A stretch of 53,852 nt of DNA, taken from the NCBI GenBank assembly GCA_009837885.1, contig VXSP01000012.1, positions 173,161 through 227,012 on the forward strand, given 5' to 3'. This document shows, one piece after another, positions 1-7,742 of this stretch (position 1 is its first letter; each line of letters opens with the position of its first letter). Source of the DNA: Holophagales bacterium. Its GTDB lineage: Bacteria > Acidobacteriota > Thermoanaerobaculia > Multivoradales > Multivoraceae. The translations under genes were made by a program, and so were the position numbers. The notes below the pieces were generated by a model that saw only the letters and a program-made list of their open reading frames with translations, was not told the origin of the DNA and did no database searches.

Positions 1-333
1 TACACGATGAAGACGCAGCATCTGCGGAACGTCGCGCTCACCGGCGACGGCGACGCGGACCTGCGCGGCAACGCTCACGACAACGTGCTGACCGGCAACG
101 GCGGCGCGAACCGGCTCGAGGGCGGCGGCGGCAACGACACCCTGGACGGCGGCGAGGGCGACGACACCGCGGTGTTCAGCGGCCCGGCGGCGGACTACGA
201 AGTGACCCAGGACGGCGACAGTGCGACGGTGAGCGACTCCCAGCCCGACCGGGACGGCGTCGACACGCTGAGCGGCGTCGAGTCCCTGCAGTTCAGCGAC
301 GGCGTCGTGCAACTGGACCAGTCGGAAGAGTAG
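1..333 (+). CDS. C-terminal end of an RTX-type calcium-binding repeat protein (5' truncated)
   Basis: The reading frame is open from base 1, so only the last 110 codons are present and the true start lies outside the window. The visible part has glycine/aspartate-rich nonapeptide-like repeats (LTGNGGANRLEG, GGGGNDTLDGG, GGEGDDTA), the calcium-binding RTX (haemolysin-type) pattern. The tail (AVFSG...DYEV...GVDTLSGVESLQFSDG) is the segment that usually closes such proteins. Family members are commonly secreted by type I secretion, and the C-terminal repeats fold on calcium outside the cell. The cargo domain is missing, so the activity (adhesin, protease, lipase or structural protein) cannot be told. 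An ATG at position 7 lies inside the repeat region and is not a credible start. Confidence 0.8.
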   Translation, partial: YTMKTQHLRNVALTGDGDADLRGNAHDNVLTGNGGANRLEGGGGNDTLDGGEGDDTAVFSGPAADYEVTQDGDSATVSDSQPDRDGVDTLSGVESLQFSDGVVQLDQSEE

Positions 334-364
334 GCAGCGGGAGAGGGTTGGATACCGTTGCGGG

Positions 365-964
365 ATGCGGGAACGAAACGGACGCTTGGCGCAGCAGATG
401 CGCTTTCTGGTCGAAGTCGACCGGCTCAAGCAGGTGCTGCGGCGCACGTCCATCGTCGGCAACGAGCGCCTCGAGAATTCCGCGGAGCACTCGTGGCATG
501 TGACGTTGATGGCGCTCGTGCTGTCGGAACACGCGGCCGCCTCGGGCCTCGATCAGCTCAAGGTGCTGAAGATGCTGATCGTGCACGATCTGGTCGAGAT
601 CGACGCGGGCGACACCTTCGTCTACGACCAGGCGGGTCTGAAGGACCAGGAGGAGCGCGAAGAGCGTGCGGCGGAGCGGATCTTCGGACTGCTGCCGGCC
701 GAGAGCGGCGCCGAACTGCGTGCGATCTGGGACGAGTTCGAGGCGCGGGAGAGCCCCGAGGCGAAGTTCGCGAGGGCGCTGGACCGCCTGCAGCCGATGG
801 TGCTCAACTACATCAACGGCGGCGGCCCCTGGCAGGAGCACGGCGTCCGGGCCGACCAGGTACGCGAGATCAACGGCTGCATCGAGGACGGCGCGCCCGA
901 GCTCTGGCGCTACGCCGAGGAACTGATCGAAGACGCCGTCCGGCGCGAACTCCTGGCTCCGTAG
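365..964 (+). CDS. HD-domain phosphohydrolase (YfbR/HDDC2-like 5'-nucleotidase family)
   Basis: A 199-residue protein with the metal-binding HD signature: His42 (in AEHSWH), His74-Asp75 (in IVHDLVEIDAGD) and a late Asp140 (in ALDRLQPM). These match the four ligands of the YfbR/HDDC2 group, which dephosphorylate deoxynucleoside 5'-monophosphates using a divalent metal. Length and motif spacing are typical of that family. No signal peptide is visible, so it should be cytoplasmic. It begins 31 bases after the RTX protein and ends 43 bases before a lipoprotein gene with its own strong ribosome site, so co-transcription is possible but not shown. The ATG at 365 is the first in-frame start and leaves a full domain. 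Substrate preference is inferred from family only. Confidence 0.8.
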   Translation: MRERNGRLAQQMRFLVEVDRLKQVLRRTSIVGNERLENSAEHSWHVTLMALVLSEHAAASGLDQLKVLKMLIVHDLVEIDAGDTFVYDQAGLKDQEEREERAAERIFGLLPAESGAELRAIWDEFEARESPEAKFARALDRLQPMVLNYINGGGPWQEHGVRADQVREINGCIEDGAPELWRYAEELIEDAVRRELLAP

Positions 965-1007
965 CTTCCAGGTCGTCGGTGCGGCAACGCTGCAAGGAGG
1001 ACGAACC

Positions 1008-3152
1008 ATGAAGACCGCTCTTGCTCTGCTGGGCCTGATGATCGTCGTTGCCTGCGCCGGCGCACCCGACGCGGGCGAGCCAGCGACCGAGATCGCCTGG
1101 GTCAAGAAGGTGATGGTCCACGGCGTGCCGATCTACGCCACGAACACGACCGGCGACGACAAGCTCCTCCACGCGGCGGGCGTCCTCGCCCAGTTCCTCG
1201 ACAACGACGAGGACGGCGAGATCGACAACCCGAAGGTCCACCAGGCGATGCTGGACACCGGCGGCACGATCGTCATGACCGGCACCCAGGAAGAAGCCGA
1301 GTACATGGACTGGGCCAACGTGCCCCGGGGCCAGGGCCTCTACGACGAGGAAACCCAGATCGACGCCCGCGCGCGCGGCGTGTTCGACGCGGCCCTGGAA
1401 GAGATCTGGCACATGGTCACCGACAACGGCTACGGCGTGGCCTACCCCGACGTGTTCGGGACGGAGCCGGGGACCGCGCTCACCGACGCGATGGACATCG
1501 CCCGCGGCGGCGCCTTCGACGGACCGCCGGACGAGTACCCGGAGGGCGCTTGGTACACCTACGACGACGAGACCTGCGACTACGGCTGCATGGCCTCCGA
1601 GTACATCTACTGGGTCTACACGTCGATGATCGGGGCGCAGGACCTGCCGGGCCGGCTCGACCAGATCGGCCAGGAGTGGCCGCTCAACACGCCCGAGAAG
1701 CTCCAGGAAGGAGAGCCCGTCCTCTATGAGATCCTGAACGATCCCGAGTACCGGATCCCGATGGTCATCCCGGACGGGAACTACGAGGCCACGCCGCTCG
1801 TGATCGAGCCGTACGAATTCCGCTCTCCCTACGAAGCGGCGAACCGGAAGATCCGGCGCGACAAGTTCGATCTCGTGCTCCCCGAGATCATGAGGGAGCG
1901 CGGCGTCGACATGTGGATCCACGTGATGCGAGAGTCGATTGCAGACGACTTCGGCATCGACGAACTGGGCAGCGCCTCCGGCGTCTTCGTGTTCACGGAC
2001 CGCGGCGGCGACCGGATCGAGCGGGCCATCCTCGGACGGCGCTGGGGCGCCACCCAGCGCGGCTGGGGCGAGACGGACTACCGGTTTGTCGAAGAGAGCG
2101 GCGCCTACGACATCGTGGCGCCCGCGGTCCGCGTCCAGGAGCCGGTCGGCGGCCCGTTGACGGAGTACGACTACCGCTTCGAAGGACTCAGGGACTTCGT
2201 CGCCGAGCGCGACCCGGACGTCATCGCGGTCAACTTCAAGCACGAGCTCGGCCCGTGGCCGACCTACCGGGGCGAGATCGACGGCCTCTCGCACACCGAC
2301 TACCTGCTGCTCTCGGAGGAACTCGGCGACCGGTACGCGAGCCGGCTGATCTCGTCCGAGTGGCTGATGATGGACTACATCAACCACCAGGTGCCGAGCG
2401 AGGTCGAACTGCTCAAGCGGCTGCGGCGCGACGAACTCTGGCTGTTCGAGGACGCGCTGGACGCGATCGAGCCGGGCGTCACGAGAGTCGACGAGGCGCG
2501 GCTCACCGTGATGCGCCGCATGCGGACCGGCCAGTCGCAGCGCGGCCGCAGCGAGGGCTGGGAGGACGCGGTCGTCCAGGGCGGGGACATCCTCACGAAC
2601 CCGAGCATCGGCATGTACGCCTACGTGCTACGCGACGGCGAGACGGAGCCGCCGCCGGAGATTCAGGATCTCTGGGCCGAGTACCTGCGCGTCGAGGCGA
2701 TCCTGGCCGAGACGATCAAGTCCGGTCTGACGCCGCGCGAGATCATTCGCGACTACGAACAGATGTTCGAGGAAGCCGGCATCGTCGTGCGCGACAACCA
2801 GCTCCACATGGTGACGCCGAAGAACGACTTCCCGGCCTACGCCGCCGGCTTCGATACGTCGAAGACGCACATGTCGATGGACTCCCACGGACAGACGTTG
2901 GGCGCCCGGCCCGCCTCGGTCGAGACCTACTTCGGCCCCCGGATCGGCTCCCTGGGCCCGGACTGGTCGAAGGACATCCCGCTCGCGCCGTACCACCACT
3001 TCGTCATCGAGTACTTCTTCTACATGCCTTCCCCGGCCCCGGAGGGCGAGGACCAGTACCTGTTCTGGTGGGCCCACGAGGAGGCGCTCGCCGGTGAGGA
3101 CGGCATCGAGTACCTCTCGCCGCCGCAGACGGAGCTCATCCTGATCCGCTAG
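1008..3152 (+). CDS. Large lipoprotein with EF-hand-like loop and M24-like (Xaa-Pro peptidase-like) C-terminal domain
   Basis: The 714-residue product starts with a lipoprotein signal (MKTALALLGLMIVVAC), so it is predicted to be membrane anchored in the periplasm. A good ribosome site (AGGAGG) precedes the ATG. Residues about 25-270 form an unassigned region with one EF-hand-like acidic loop (DNDEDGEIDN). From about residue 280 (RRDKFDLVLPEIMRERGVDMW) the sequence resembles creatinase/aminopeptidase-P-type proteins, continuing into an M24-like fold to the C-terminus. Some expected metal-site features are recognisable (SHGQTLG near the M24 histidine, VIEYFF and QTELIL near the two glutamates). 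The first aspartate pair seems absent (NPSIGMYAYV), so it may not be an active metallopeptidase. The AKR gene after it is convergent. Domain assignment of the C-terminal half is fairly secure; activity is not. Confidence 0.65.
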   Translation: MKTALALLGLMIVVACAGAPDAGEPATEIAWVKKVMVHGVPIYATNTTGDDKLLHAAGVLAQFLDNDEDGEIDNPKVHQAMLDTGGTIVMTGTQEEAEYMDWANVPRGQGLYDEETQIDARARGVFDAALEEIWHMVTDNGYGVAYPDVFGTEPGTALTDAMDIARGGAFDGPPDEYPEGAWYTYDDETCDYGCMASEYIYWVYTSMIGAQDLPGRLDQIGQEWPLNTPEKLQEGEPVLYEILNDPEYRIPMVIPDGNYEATPLVIEPYEFRSPYEAANRKIRRDKFDLVLPEIMRERGVDMWIHVMRESIADDFGIDELGSASGVFVFTDRGGDRIERAILGRRWGATQRGWGETDYRFVEESGAYDIVAPAVRVQEPVGGPLTEYDYRFEGLRDFVAERDPDVIAVNFKHELGPWPTYRGEIDGLSHTDYLLLSEELGDRYASRLISSEWLMMDYINHQVPSEVELLKRLRRDELWLFEDALDAIEPGVTRVDEARLTVMRRMRTGQSQRGRSEGWEDAVVQGGDILTNPSIGMYAYVLRDGETEPPPEIQDLWAEYLRVEAILAETIKSGLTPREIIRDYEQMFEEAGIVVRDNQLHMVTPKNDFPAYAAGFDTSKTHMSMDSHGQTLGARPASVETYFGPRIGSLGPDWSKDIPLAPYHHFVIEYFFYMPSPAPEGEDQYLFWWAHEEALAGEDGIEYLSPPQTELILIR

Positions 3153-3218
3153 CTAGATCGTTGAACAAGCGGCCGCTGGGACCCTTCCCTTCGGTCCTGG
3201 CCGAGGCGGCCACGCCGG

Positions 3219-4265
3219 CTACCAGGCGAGCTGCGTCTTCATCCAGCCCGACGTGTTGTGGAAGTCGGACACGGCGCTGCCGGGCGGGACCAGGGCGTCG
3301 CAGGCGGCGGCGGTCCCCGGATCGAGCGTCATCTCCTGGACCGCGACGAGTTCGTCGACGTGCTCCAGCCGACGCGGTCCGATCAGCGGCGCCGTGATGC
3401 CCGACTGGTCCTTGCACCAGAGGATCGCCAACTGGGCCGGCGTGATGCCGGCCTCGGCCGCGAGCCTGGCGAACTCGACGCCGACGCGGACGGCGCGTTC
3501 CGTGACACGCCGCGCGTAGTACTTGCCGAGCAGGTCGGCTCGGGAACCTTCCGGGTAGCTCTGCGCCTCAGGGTACCGGCCAGCCAGCACCCCCATCCCG
3601 AGGGGCGCCCAGGCCAGGATGCCGAGGCCATGCCTCTGGCAGAGCGGGATCAGCTCGTTCTCGATCCGCCGGTCGAGCAGGTTGTAGGGGGCCTGCTCGG
3701 ACGCGAAGCGGACGTAGCCTTTCAGCTCGCTCACCATGAGTGCTTCCATCACGCCCCAGGCGGGGTAGGTCGAGCAGCCGATGTACCGCACCTTGCCGGC
3801 CCGGACCAGGTCGTCGAAGGCGCGCAGCGTCTCGTCGATCGGGATGCCGAAGTCCGGCCGGTGGGTCTGGTAGAGGTCGATGTGGTCGGTCTGCAGCCGG
3901 CGTAGCGCCGCGTCGCAGGCGTTCAGGATGCCGGCGCGCGACAGCCCCTGCTCGTTCGGATTCTGCCCGGGAACGTGCTCCGCGCGAGCAAGGCCGGTCT
4001 GATCGTCGAACTCACCGGGATAGATCTTGGTAGAGATCAGGACCTCGTGTCGCCGGCCGGTCTGCTTGAGCACGCTGCCGACGACGCGCTCGGCGAGACC
4101 GTCGCCGTAGATGTGCCCGAGGTCGATCAGGTTGACGCCGGCGTCGAGCGTCCGCTCAATGATCCGCCGCGCCTCGTCCTCCGGCGTCACATCGCCGAAG
4201 TTGCTCGTGCCGAGCCCGAGCGGCGAGACCTTCAGGCCGGTGCGGCCGAGTGTGCGGTACTGCAT
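3219..4265 (-). CDS. Aldo/keto reductase
   Basis: A 348-residue NAD(P)H-dependent oxidoreductase of the aldo/keto reductase superfamily. It opens with MQYRTLGRTGLKVSPLGLGT, the standard N-terminus, and shows the catalytic tetrad: Asp48 and Tyr53 (LIDLGHIYGDG), Lys80 (LISTKIYP) and the histidine of LYQTHRPD. The C-terminal cofactor-binding part has APLIGPRRLEHVDE. It would reduce carbonyl groups of sugars, aldehydes or ketones in the cytoplasm; the substrate is not predictable. The frame is open far upstream through the next gene, but the ATG at 4265 gives the canonical N-terminus, so the longer reading is rejected. It lies downstream of the DUF885 gene, separated by 83 bases containing an inverted repeat, and is convergent with the lipoprotein gene ending at 3152. 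Confidence 0.9.
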   Translation of the reverse strand: MQYRTLGRTGLKVSPLGLGTSNFGDVTPEDEARRIIERTLDAGVNLIDLGHIYGDGLAERVVGSVLKQTGRRHEVLISTKIYPGEFDDQTGLARAEHVPGQNPNEQGLSRAGILNACDAALRRLQTDHIDLYQTHRPDFGIPIDETLRAFDDLVRAGKVRYIGCSTYPAWGVMEALMVSELKGYVRFASEQAPYNLLDRRIENELIPLCQRHGLGILAWAPLGMGVLAGRYPEAQSYPEGSRADLLGKYYARRVTERAVRVGVEFARLAAEAGITPAQLAILWCKDQSGITAPLIGPRRLEHVDELVAVQEMTLDPGTAAACDALVPPGSAVSDFHNTSGWMKTQLAW

Positions 4266-4299
4266 GTCAGCGGGGACTCTTCCATCGTCCCGGGGCAAT

Positions 4300-4334
4300 T
4301 GCCAACAAGTCTGTTGGCAACAGGACTGTTGGCA
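4300..4334. promoter_or_regulatory. Inverted/direct repeat cluster TGCCAACA / TGTTGGCA upstream of the aldo/keto reductase
   Basis: TGCCAACA (4300-4307) and TGTTGGCA (4312-4319) form a perfect 8-bp inverted repeat around a 4-base loop, and a second TGTTGGCA follows at 4327-4334. The cluster lies between the DUF885 stop (4349) and the reductase start (4265), 35 bases ahead of that start. It could be an operator for the reductase or a hairpin ending the upstream transcript. No T-run follows on the - strand, and there are three half-sites, which favours an operator. The binding protein is unknown. Confidence 0.4.
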
Positions 4335-4348
4335 CGACGAGTGCCTGC

Positions 4349-6046
4349 CTACATGCGGTCGGCCAACTGCAGCGCTGGATCGAACACGCGGTTCGGCACG
4401 TCGTCCTCGCCCAGCAGGAACCGGATCTCGTCGTCGTAGCCGGTCATCTCCCAACGGATCAGCGAGATCGGGATGATGCCGCCGGCGAGGAACTCGTCGA
4501 TGAAATCGCGGAGCACGAACTGGTCGCCGAGCTGCATCGCGCGTTCGCGGAACAGCTTCATGAAGTGTGCCTTGCCGACGACGACTCCGGTATGGAAGCC
4601 GGGGAATCGGAGGTTCGACTCCATCTCGTACCAGACCATTCGTTCGTCCTCCTGGGACCAGCCCTTGGACATCAGCGCGGCGCAGAGCGCCCGCGACTCG
4701 TCGAAGGTGATCAGGTTCGCGTGCATGGCGAGGTCGGGCAGCGCCAGGCTCATGTGGGAGATGTTCATCAGGTACTCCACCTCGCGGCCGCGGCGGGGCC
4801 GTTCGTCGAGGACGCCGGCCTGCATCGTGAGTTCCTCGAGGGCGACCGCCCATCCCTCCATCCGCATCCACTCCATGTTGAAGCGGCGGTCGGCGCCGCG
4901 GATCGGCCGGTCGTCGCGCTGGCGCCGCTGGTCGTCGAGCATGTGGCCGACGTACTCGTGCGTCTCGCCGGGCAGGATCTCGCGCTCGCGCGCCTTGTGG
5001 TCGATGCTCGTGTCGGACGGCAACGGCTCCGGCGGTTCGTCGGGGTCGCTGTAGTCCGTCGGGTCGACCCAGTCCGGAACGGTCATGACTTCGCCGTCGC
5101 GCAGGAAGTCGACGACGTAGCGGAGCGCCTCGTGCAGGTTGTCGGCGTACTTCTGCGGGGTGTCGGCGATCTCGAACGGCGGGAGATCGCGGTTCCGGTG
5201 CTCCTCGAGCGCCAGGAAGGTGACGAGCCGGTTGTACTCCTGCTCGACGATCATCCGGCTCTCCTCCCAGCCGTAGGGCGAGAGGTGGACGTTGCGGAGC
5301 CACCAGTCGTAGTTCTCCTTGCCGATGCCGGCGGCGCCGCTCCAGGACGGTTTGTTCTCCTCGACCCAGCCGCCGAAAGCGAGCACCGCATCGCGGGCGG
5401 CCTCGGCGTCGGCGACGAGTTCCGGATGATGTTCGGCGAGCTGTTCCGCGATCTCGTCGTAGATGCGCGCCTCCCGCGGAGCGGCCCAGGTCGCGATCCC
5501 GCCGAGATCGGGCACCGCCTCGGTCAGGTTGGACTTCGCCTGCTCGTAGACCTTCGGCACCGCCTGCAGGGTCGTCCTGTACTCGGCAAGCTCCGCCTCG
5601 TCGAACGGCGGTTCGAACCGGAACAGCGACCGGAAGCCCGACATGGCCGGCCCGGCGCCGCCCTGGGACATCAGGTAGAACGCCGGGTCGCGTGACCAGG
5701 GCCGGGTCACCCTGTGGTGGAAGTCGAGCCCGTTCATCTCCGCCCGGACCAGGTGGTGGTCGATCTGGTCGGAGACCGTCCACTCCGAGATGTCGATCGC
5801 GTGGAGCCGGCTCTTGTAGTCCTCGAGCTCCTGGCGCTGCCGTTCCATCGCCTCGGCCGTGTAGTCCGGCACTCCGTCGACGATCTCCGGCTCCTGGAAG
5901 ACGCGGAAGTCCTCGAAGAGCTGAAGCAGGTCGTCGTGGGTGCCGGGTGCGGCCTCTTCAGTGGCTGGCGGCGCCGGAGCGCAGCCGATCGCCAGGGCGA
6001 GCAGAATGGTCAACGGAGCGGGACGAAGTTCGTGATGCCGCATCAT
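4349..6046 (-). CDS. DUF885 family lipoprotein (putative zinc metallopeptidase)
   Basis: The 565-residue protein has a lipoprotein leader (LTILLALAIGC) and is predicted to be periplasmic and membrane anchored. The DUF885 signature is visible near residues 360-415: HEYVGH followed by EGWAVALEEL, matching the family's HExxxH-like metal motif and downstream E-G-W-A glutamate. Length fits the family. Members are thought to be metal-dependent peptidases or hydrolases, but few have been tested. The start (two consecutive ATG codons at 6046 and 6043) follows AAGGAG, which overlaps the stop codon of the preceding propeller gene, so the two are almost certainly co-transcribed. It is the third gene of the - strand group that begins with the cytochrome at 10672. 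Confidence 0.8.
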   Translation of the reverse strand: MMRHHELRPAPLTILLALAIGCAPAPPATEEAAPGTHDDLLQLFEDFRVFQEPEIVDGVPDYTAEAMERQRQELEDYKSRLHAIDISEWTVSDQIDHHLVRAEMNGLDFHHRVTRPWSRDPAFYLMSQGGAGPAMSGFRSLFRFEPPFDEAELAEYRTTLQAVPKVYEQAKSNLTEAVPDLGGIATWAAPREARIYDEIAEQLAEHHPELVADAEAARDAVLAFGGWVEENKPSWSGAAGIGKENYDWWLRNVHLSPYGWEESRMIVEQEYNRLVTFLALEEHRNRDLPPFEIADTPQKYADNLHEALRYVVDFLRDGEVMTVPDWVDPTDYSDPDEPPEPLPSDTSIDHKAREREILPGETHEYVGHMLDDQRRQRDDRPIRGADRRFNMEWMRMEGWAVALEELTMQAGVLDERPRRGREVEYLMNISHMSLALPDLAMHANLITFDESRALCAALMSKGWSQEDERMVWYEMESNLRFPGFHTGVVVGKAHFMKLFRERAMQLGDQFVLRDFIDEFLAGGIIPISLIRWEMTGYDDEIRFLLGEDDVPNRVFDPALQLADRM

Positions 6047-6056
6047 GATGCTCCTT

Positions 6057-7742
6057 TCAGAGCCCAGGAGGTTGCGCCCCGGAACGCAGCGAAGCGAGTT
6101 CGGGACGCAAGTTCCCGGGTGAGGATGGGATGGGCCGAAACACCGAGCTCGCGAGGGGTTTCGGGGCTGGGATGTTGACCAGCGTGTAGTAGGCCTCGGG
6201 GTGAAGCAGCGGCTCGCCGTCGTCGCTGCTGCGGACTCCGTGGAGGTGCAGTTCGTGGACGTAGCCGGCCCGCAGCGGATCGAGGATCAGGCGGACGGAC
6301 ATGCCATCGCCGGCCACATCGGCCGAACGAATGGCGACGTCCAGCTTGTCTTCCTCGGGTCCGCCGTAGTTCTCGCTGAGCCGGTAGGTGTAGCTCGCCA
6401 TCCGGTAGGACGCGGCATCGCCCGCGGTTTCGGGATCGACGGCCCTGGTGAACGTGAGTTCGAAGCCGTTCGGCCGCGCCCGCATCTCGTGGATCTCGAA
6501 GGGTGTGTCCCCGGTCCAGACGATCCGCTGGAGACCGTGCGACTTCGGACCGATGCTGCCCCAGCCGCGCTCGGACAGGCCGGCGAAGAGCGAGCCGTCG
6601 TCGGCGAATGCCAGGCGGATCACGCCACTGTCGAGGCCGCGCCGGAAGTTGAACGCGGCGCCCTGCCAATGGCCGCCCACCTTCTCCAGGAACACCCGCA
6701 TGACCATCGCGTGGTGCTGGTCGCCGACGAAGACCTGGCCGGCGAAGGGTCCGAACCTGCCGCCGGTCGTGTCCCACTTGAGACCGGACGGCGACTGGCC
6801 CATCTTCACGTAGGGGAACCAGACCGAAGGCATGCGGAAGTTCGGGATCAGCCCGGGAAGGTCCTTCATGAAGGTCCCGCCCTCGGGCTGCCCGTCGGGC
6901 GGCGGCTCGACCAGGGACTCGGGCAGCAGGGTCGAGGCCATGCCGTGCGGATGTCCGTGGAAGTCGCCGACCTCGATCAGCGAGAGCTTGGAGGCGTTGT
7001 TCCACTCGCCCTGGTTGTCGGTGTAGAAGACCTCGCCCCAGGGGCTGACCTCGACGCCGGCCGGGGAGCGGAGCCCCGCGGCCACGAACTCGGTGGCGCC
7101 GGTTGCCGGATCGACCCGCACCGCCCAGCCGCGCCAGTCGACCGGACCGTACGGCTCGGCGCCGAACGGAATGTTGAGGGTGATCCAGAGCCTGCCGTCC
7201 GGCGTCAGCCGGGGGCCGAAGACGTACTCGTGGTAGTCGCCGCTGGTGTCCCAGGCGTCGGACACGGTCTCGAACACGTCGGCCCGGTCGTCGCCGTCCG
7301 TGTCCCTGATCCGGGTCAGCTCGCCGCGCTGGGAGGTGTAGATCCAGCCGTCGAGCTCGAGCAGGCCGAGCGGTTGCCCAAGCCCGAAGGCGTACTGCCT
7401 GAAGACGGGCGCCGGCGGATCGCTGAACGCGTTCTCGAGGATGAAGATCTCGCCGCGCCGGGTGGCCGCCATGATGCGGCCGTCGGAGAGCTGCAACAGG
7501 CCGCCGACCTCCATCGACATGCCTTCGGGCAGGGGCATCGTCAGCACGCGGTAGTACTGCTCCTCGGCGGCGGTTTGCGAACCGAGCGCTTCCCGCTGGC
7601 TGGCGAGCAGCGCCTTTTCCTGGTCTCGCCGGTCTTCCTCGTCGGGCGGCTCCTGGGTGGTCGCCGGCAGCGCGAGCAGCGCCGCGAGAAGTGCGGTGGC
7701 GGCGGCGTGGCCGGCCTTCGTTCGGTGGCAGCGGGGGAACAT
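6057..7742 (-). CDS. Secreted beta-propeller protein, PQQ-dehydrogenase/DUF7133-like
   Basis: A 561-residue exported protein (hydrophobic leader HAAATALLAALLALPA). The body shows propeller blades of the NHL/soluble-glucose-dehydrogenase-like type seen in 'membrane-bound dehydrogenase' proteins: GLLQLSDGRIMAATRRGEIF, LTRIRDTDGDDRADV, FGPRLTPDGRLWIT, SPAGVEVSPWGEVFYTDNQG. The last ~130 residues look like a separate beta-rich extension. The start is ATG 7742, sharing one base with the TGA of the cytochrome gene (TGATG), which indicates translational coupling; a GTG at 7745 is possible but less likely. Co-location with a five-haem cytochrome suggests an electron-transfer pair in which this protein oxidises a sugar or alcohol and passes electrons to the haems. 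That is inference, and the substrate is unknown. Confidence 0.7.
   Translation of the reverse strand: MFPRCHRTKAGHAAATALLAALLALPATTQEPPDEEDRRDQEKALLASQREALGSQTAAEEQYYRVLTMPLPEGMSMEVGGLLQLSDGRIMAATRRGEIFILENAFSDPPAPVFRQYAFGLGQPLGLLELDGWIYTSQRGELTRIRDTDGDDRADVFETVSDAWDTSGDYHEYVFGPRLTPDGRLWITLNIPFGAEPYGPVDWRGWAVRVDPATGATEFVAAGLRSPAGVEVSPWGEVFYTDNQGEWNNASKLSLIEVGDFHGHPHGMASTLLPESLVEPPPDGQPEGGTFMKDLPGLIPNFRMPSVWFPYVKMGQSPSGLKWDTTGGRFGPFAGQVFVGDQHHAMVMRVFLEKVGGHWQGAAFNFRRGLDSGVIRLAFADDGSLFAGLSERGWGSIGPKSHGLQRIVWTGDTPFEIHEMRARPNGFELTFTRAVDPETAGDAASYRMASYTYRLSENYGGPEEDKLDVAIRSADVAGDGMSVRLILDPLRAGYVHELHLHGVRSSDDGEPLLHPEAYYTLVNIPAPKPLASSVFRPIPSSPGNLRPELASLRSGAQPPGL

Noticed and set aside
4300..4334. 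CRISPR-like repeat
   Set aside because: Only three 8-bp half-sites with irregular spacing; no repeat-spacer array and no cas genes in the window.
4266..5783. N-terminal extension of the aldo/keto reductase frame by about 500 codons
   Set aside because: The extension overlaps the DUF885 gene in another frame, while ATG 4265 gives the canonical reductase N-terminus.
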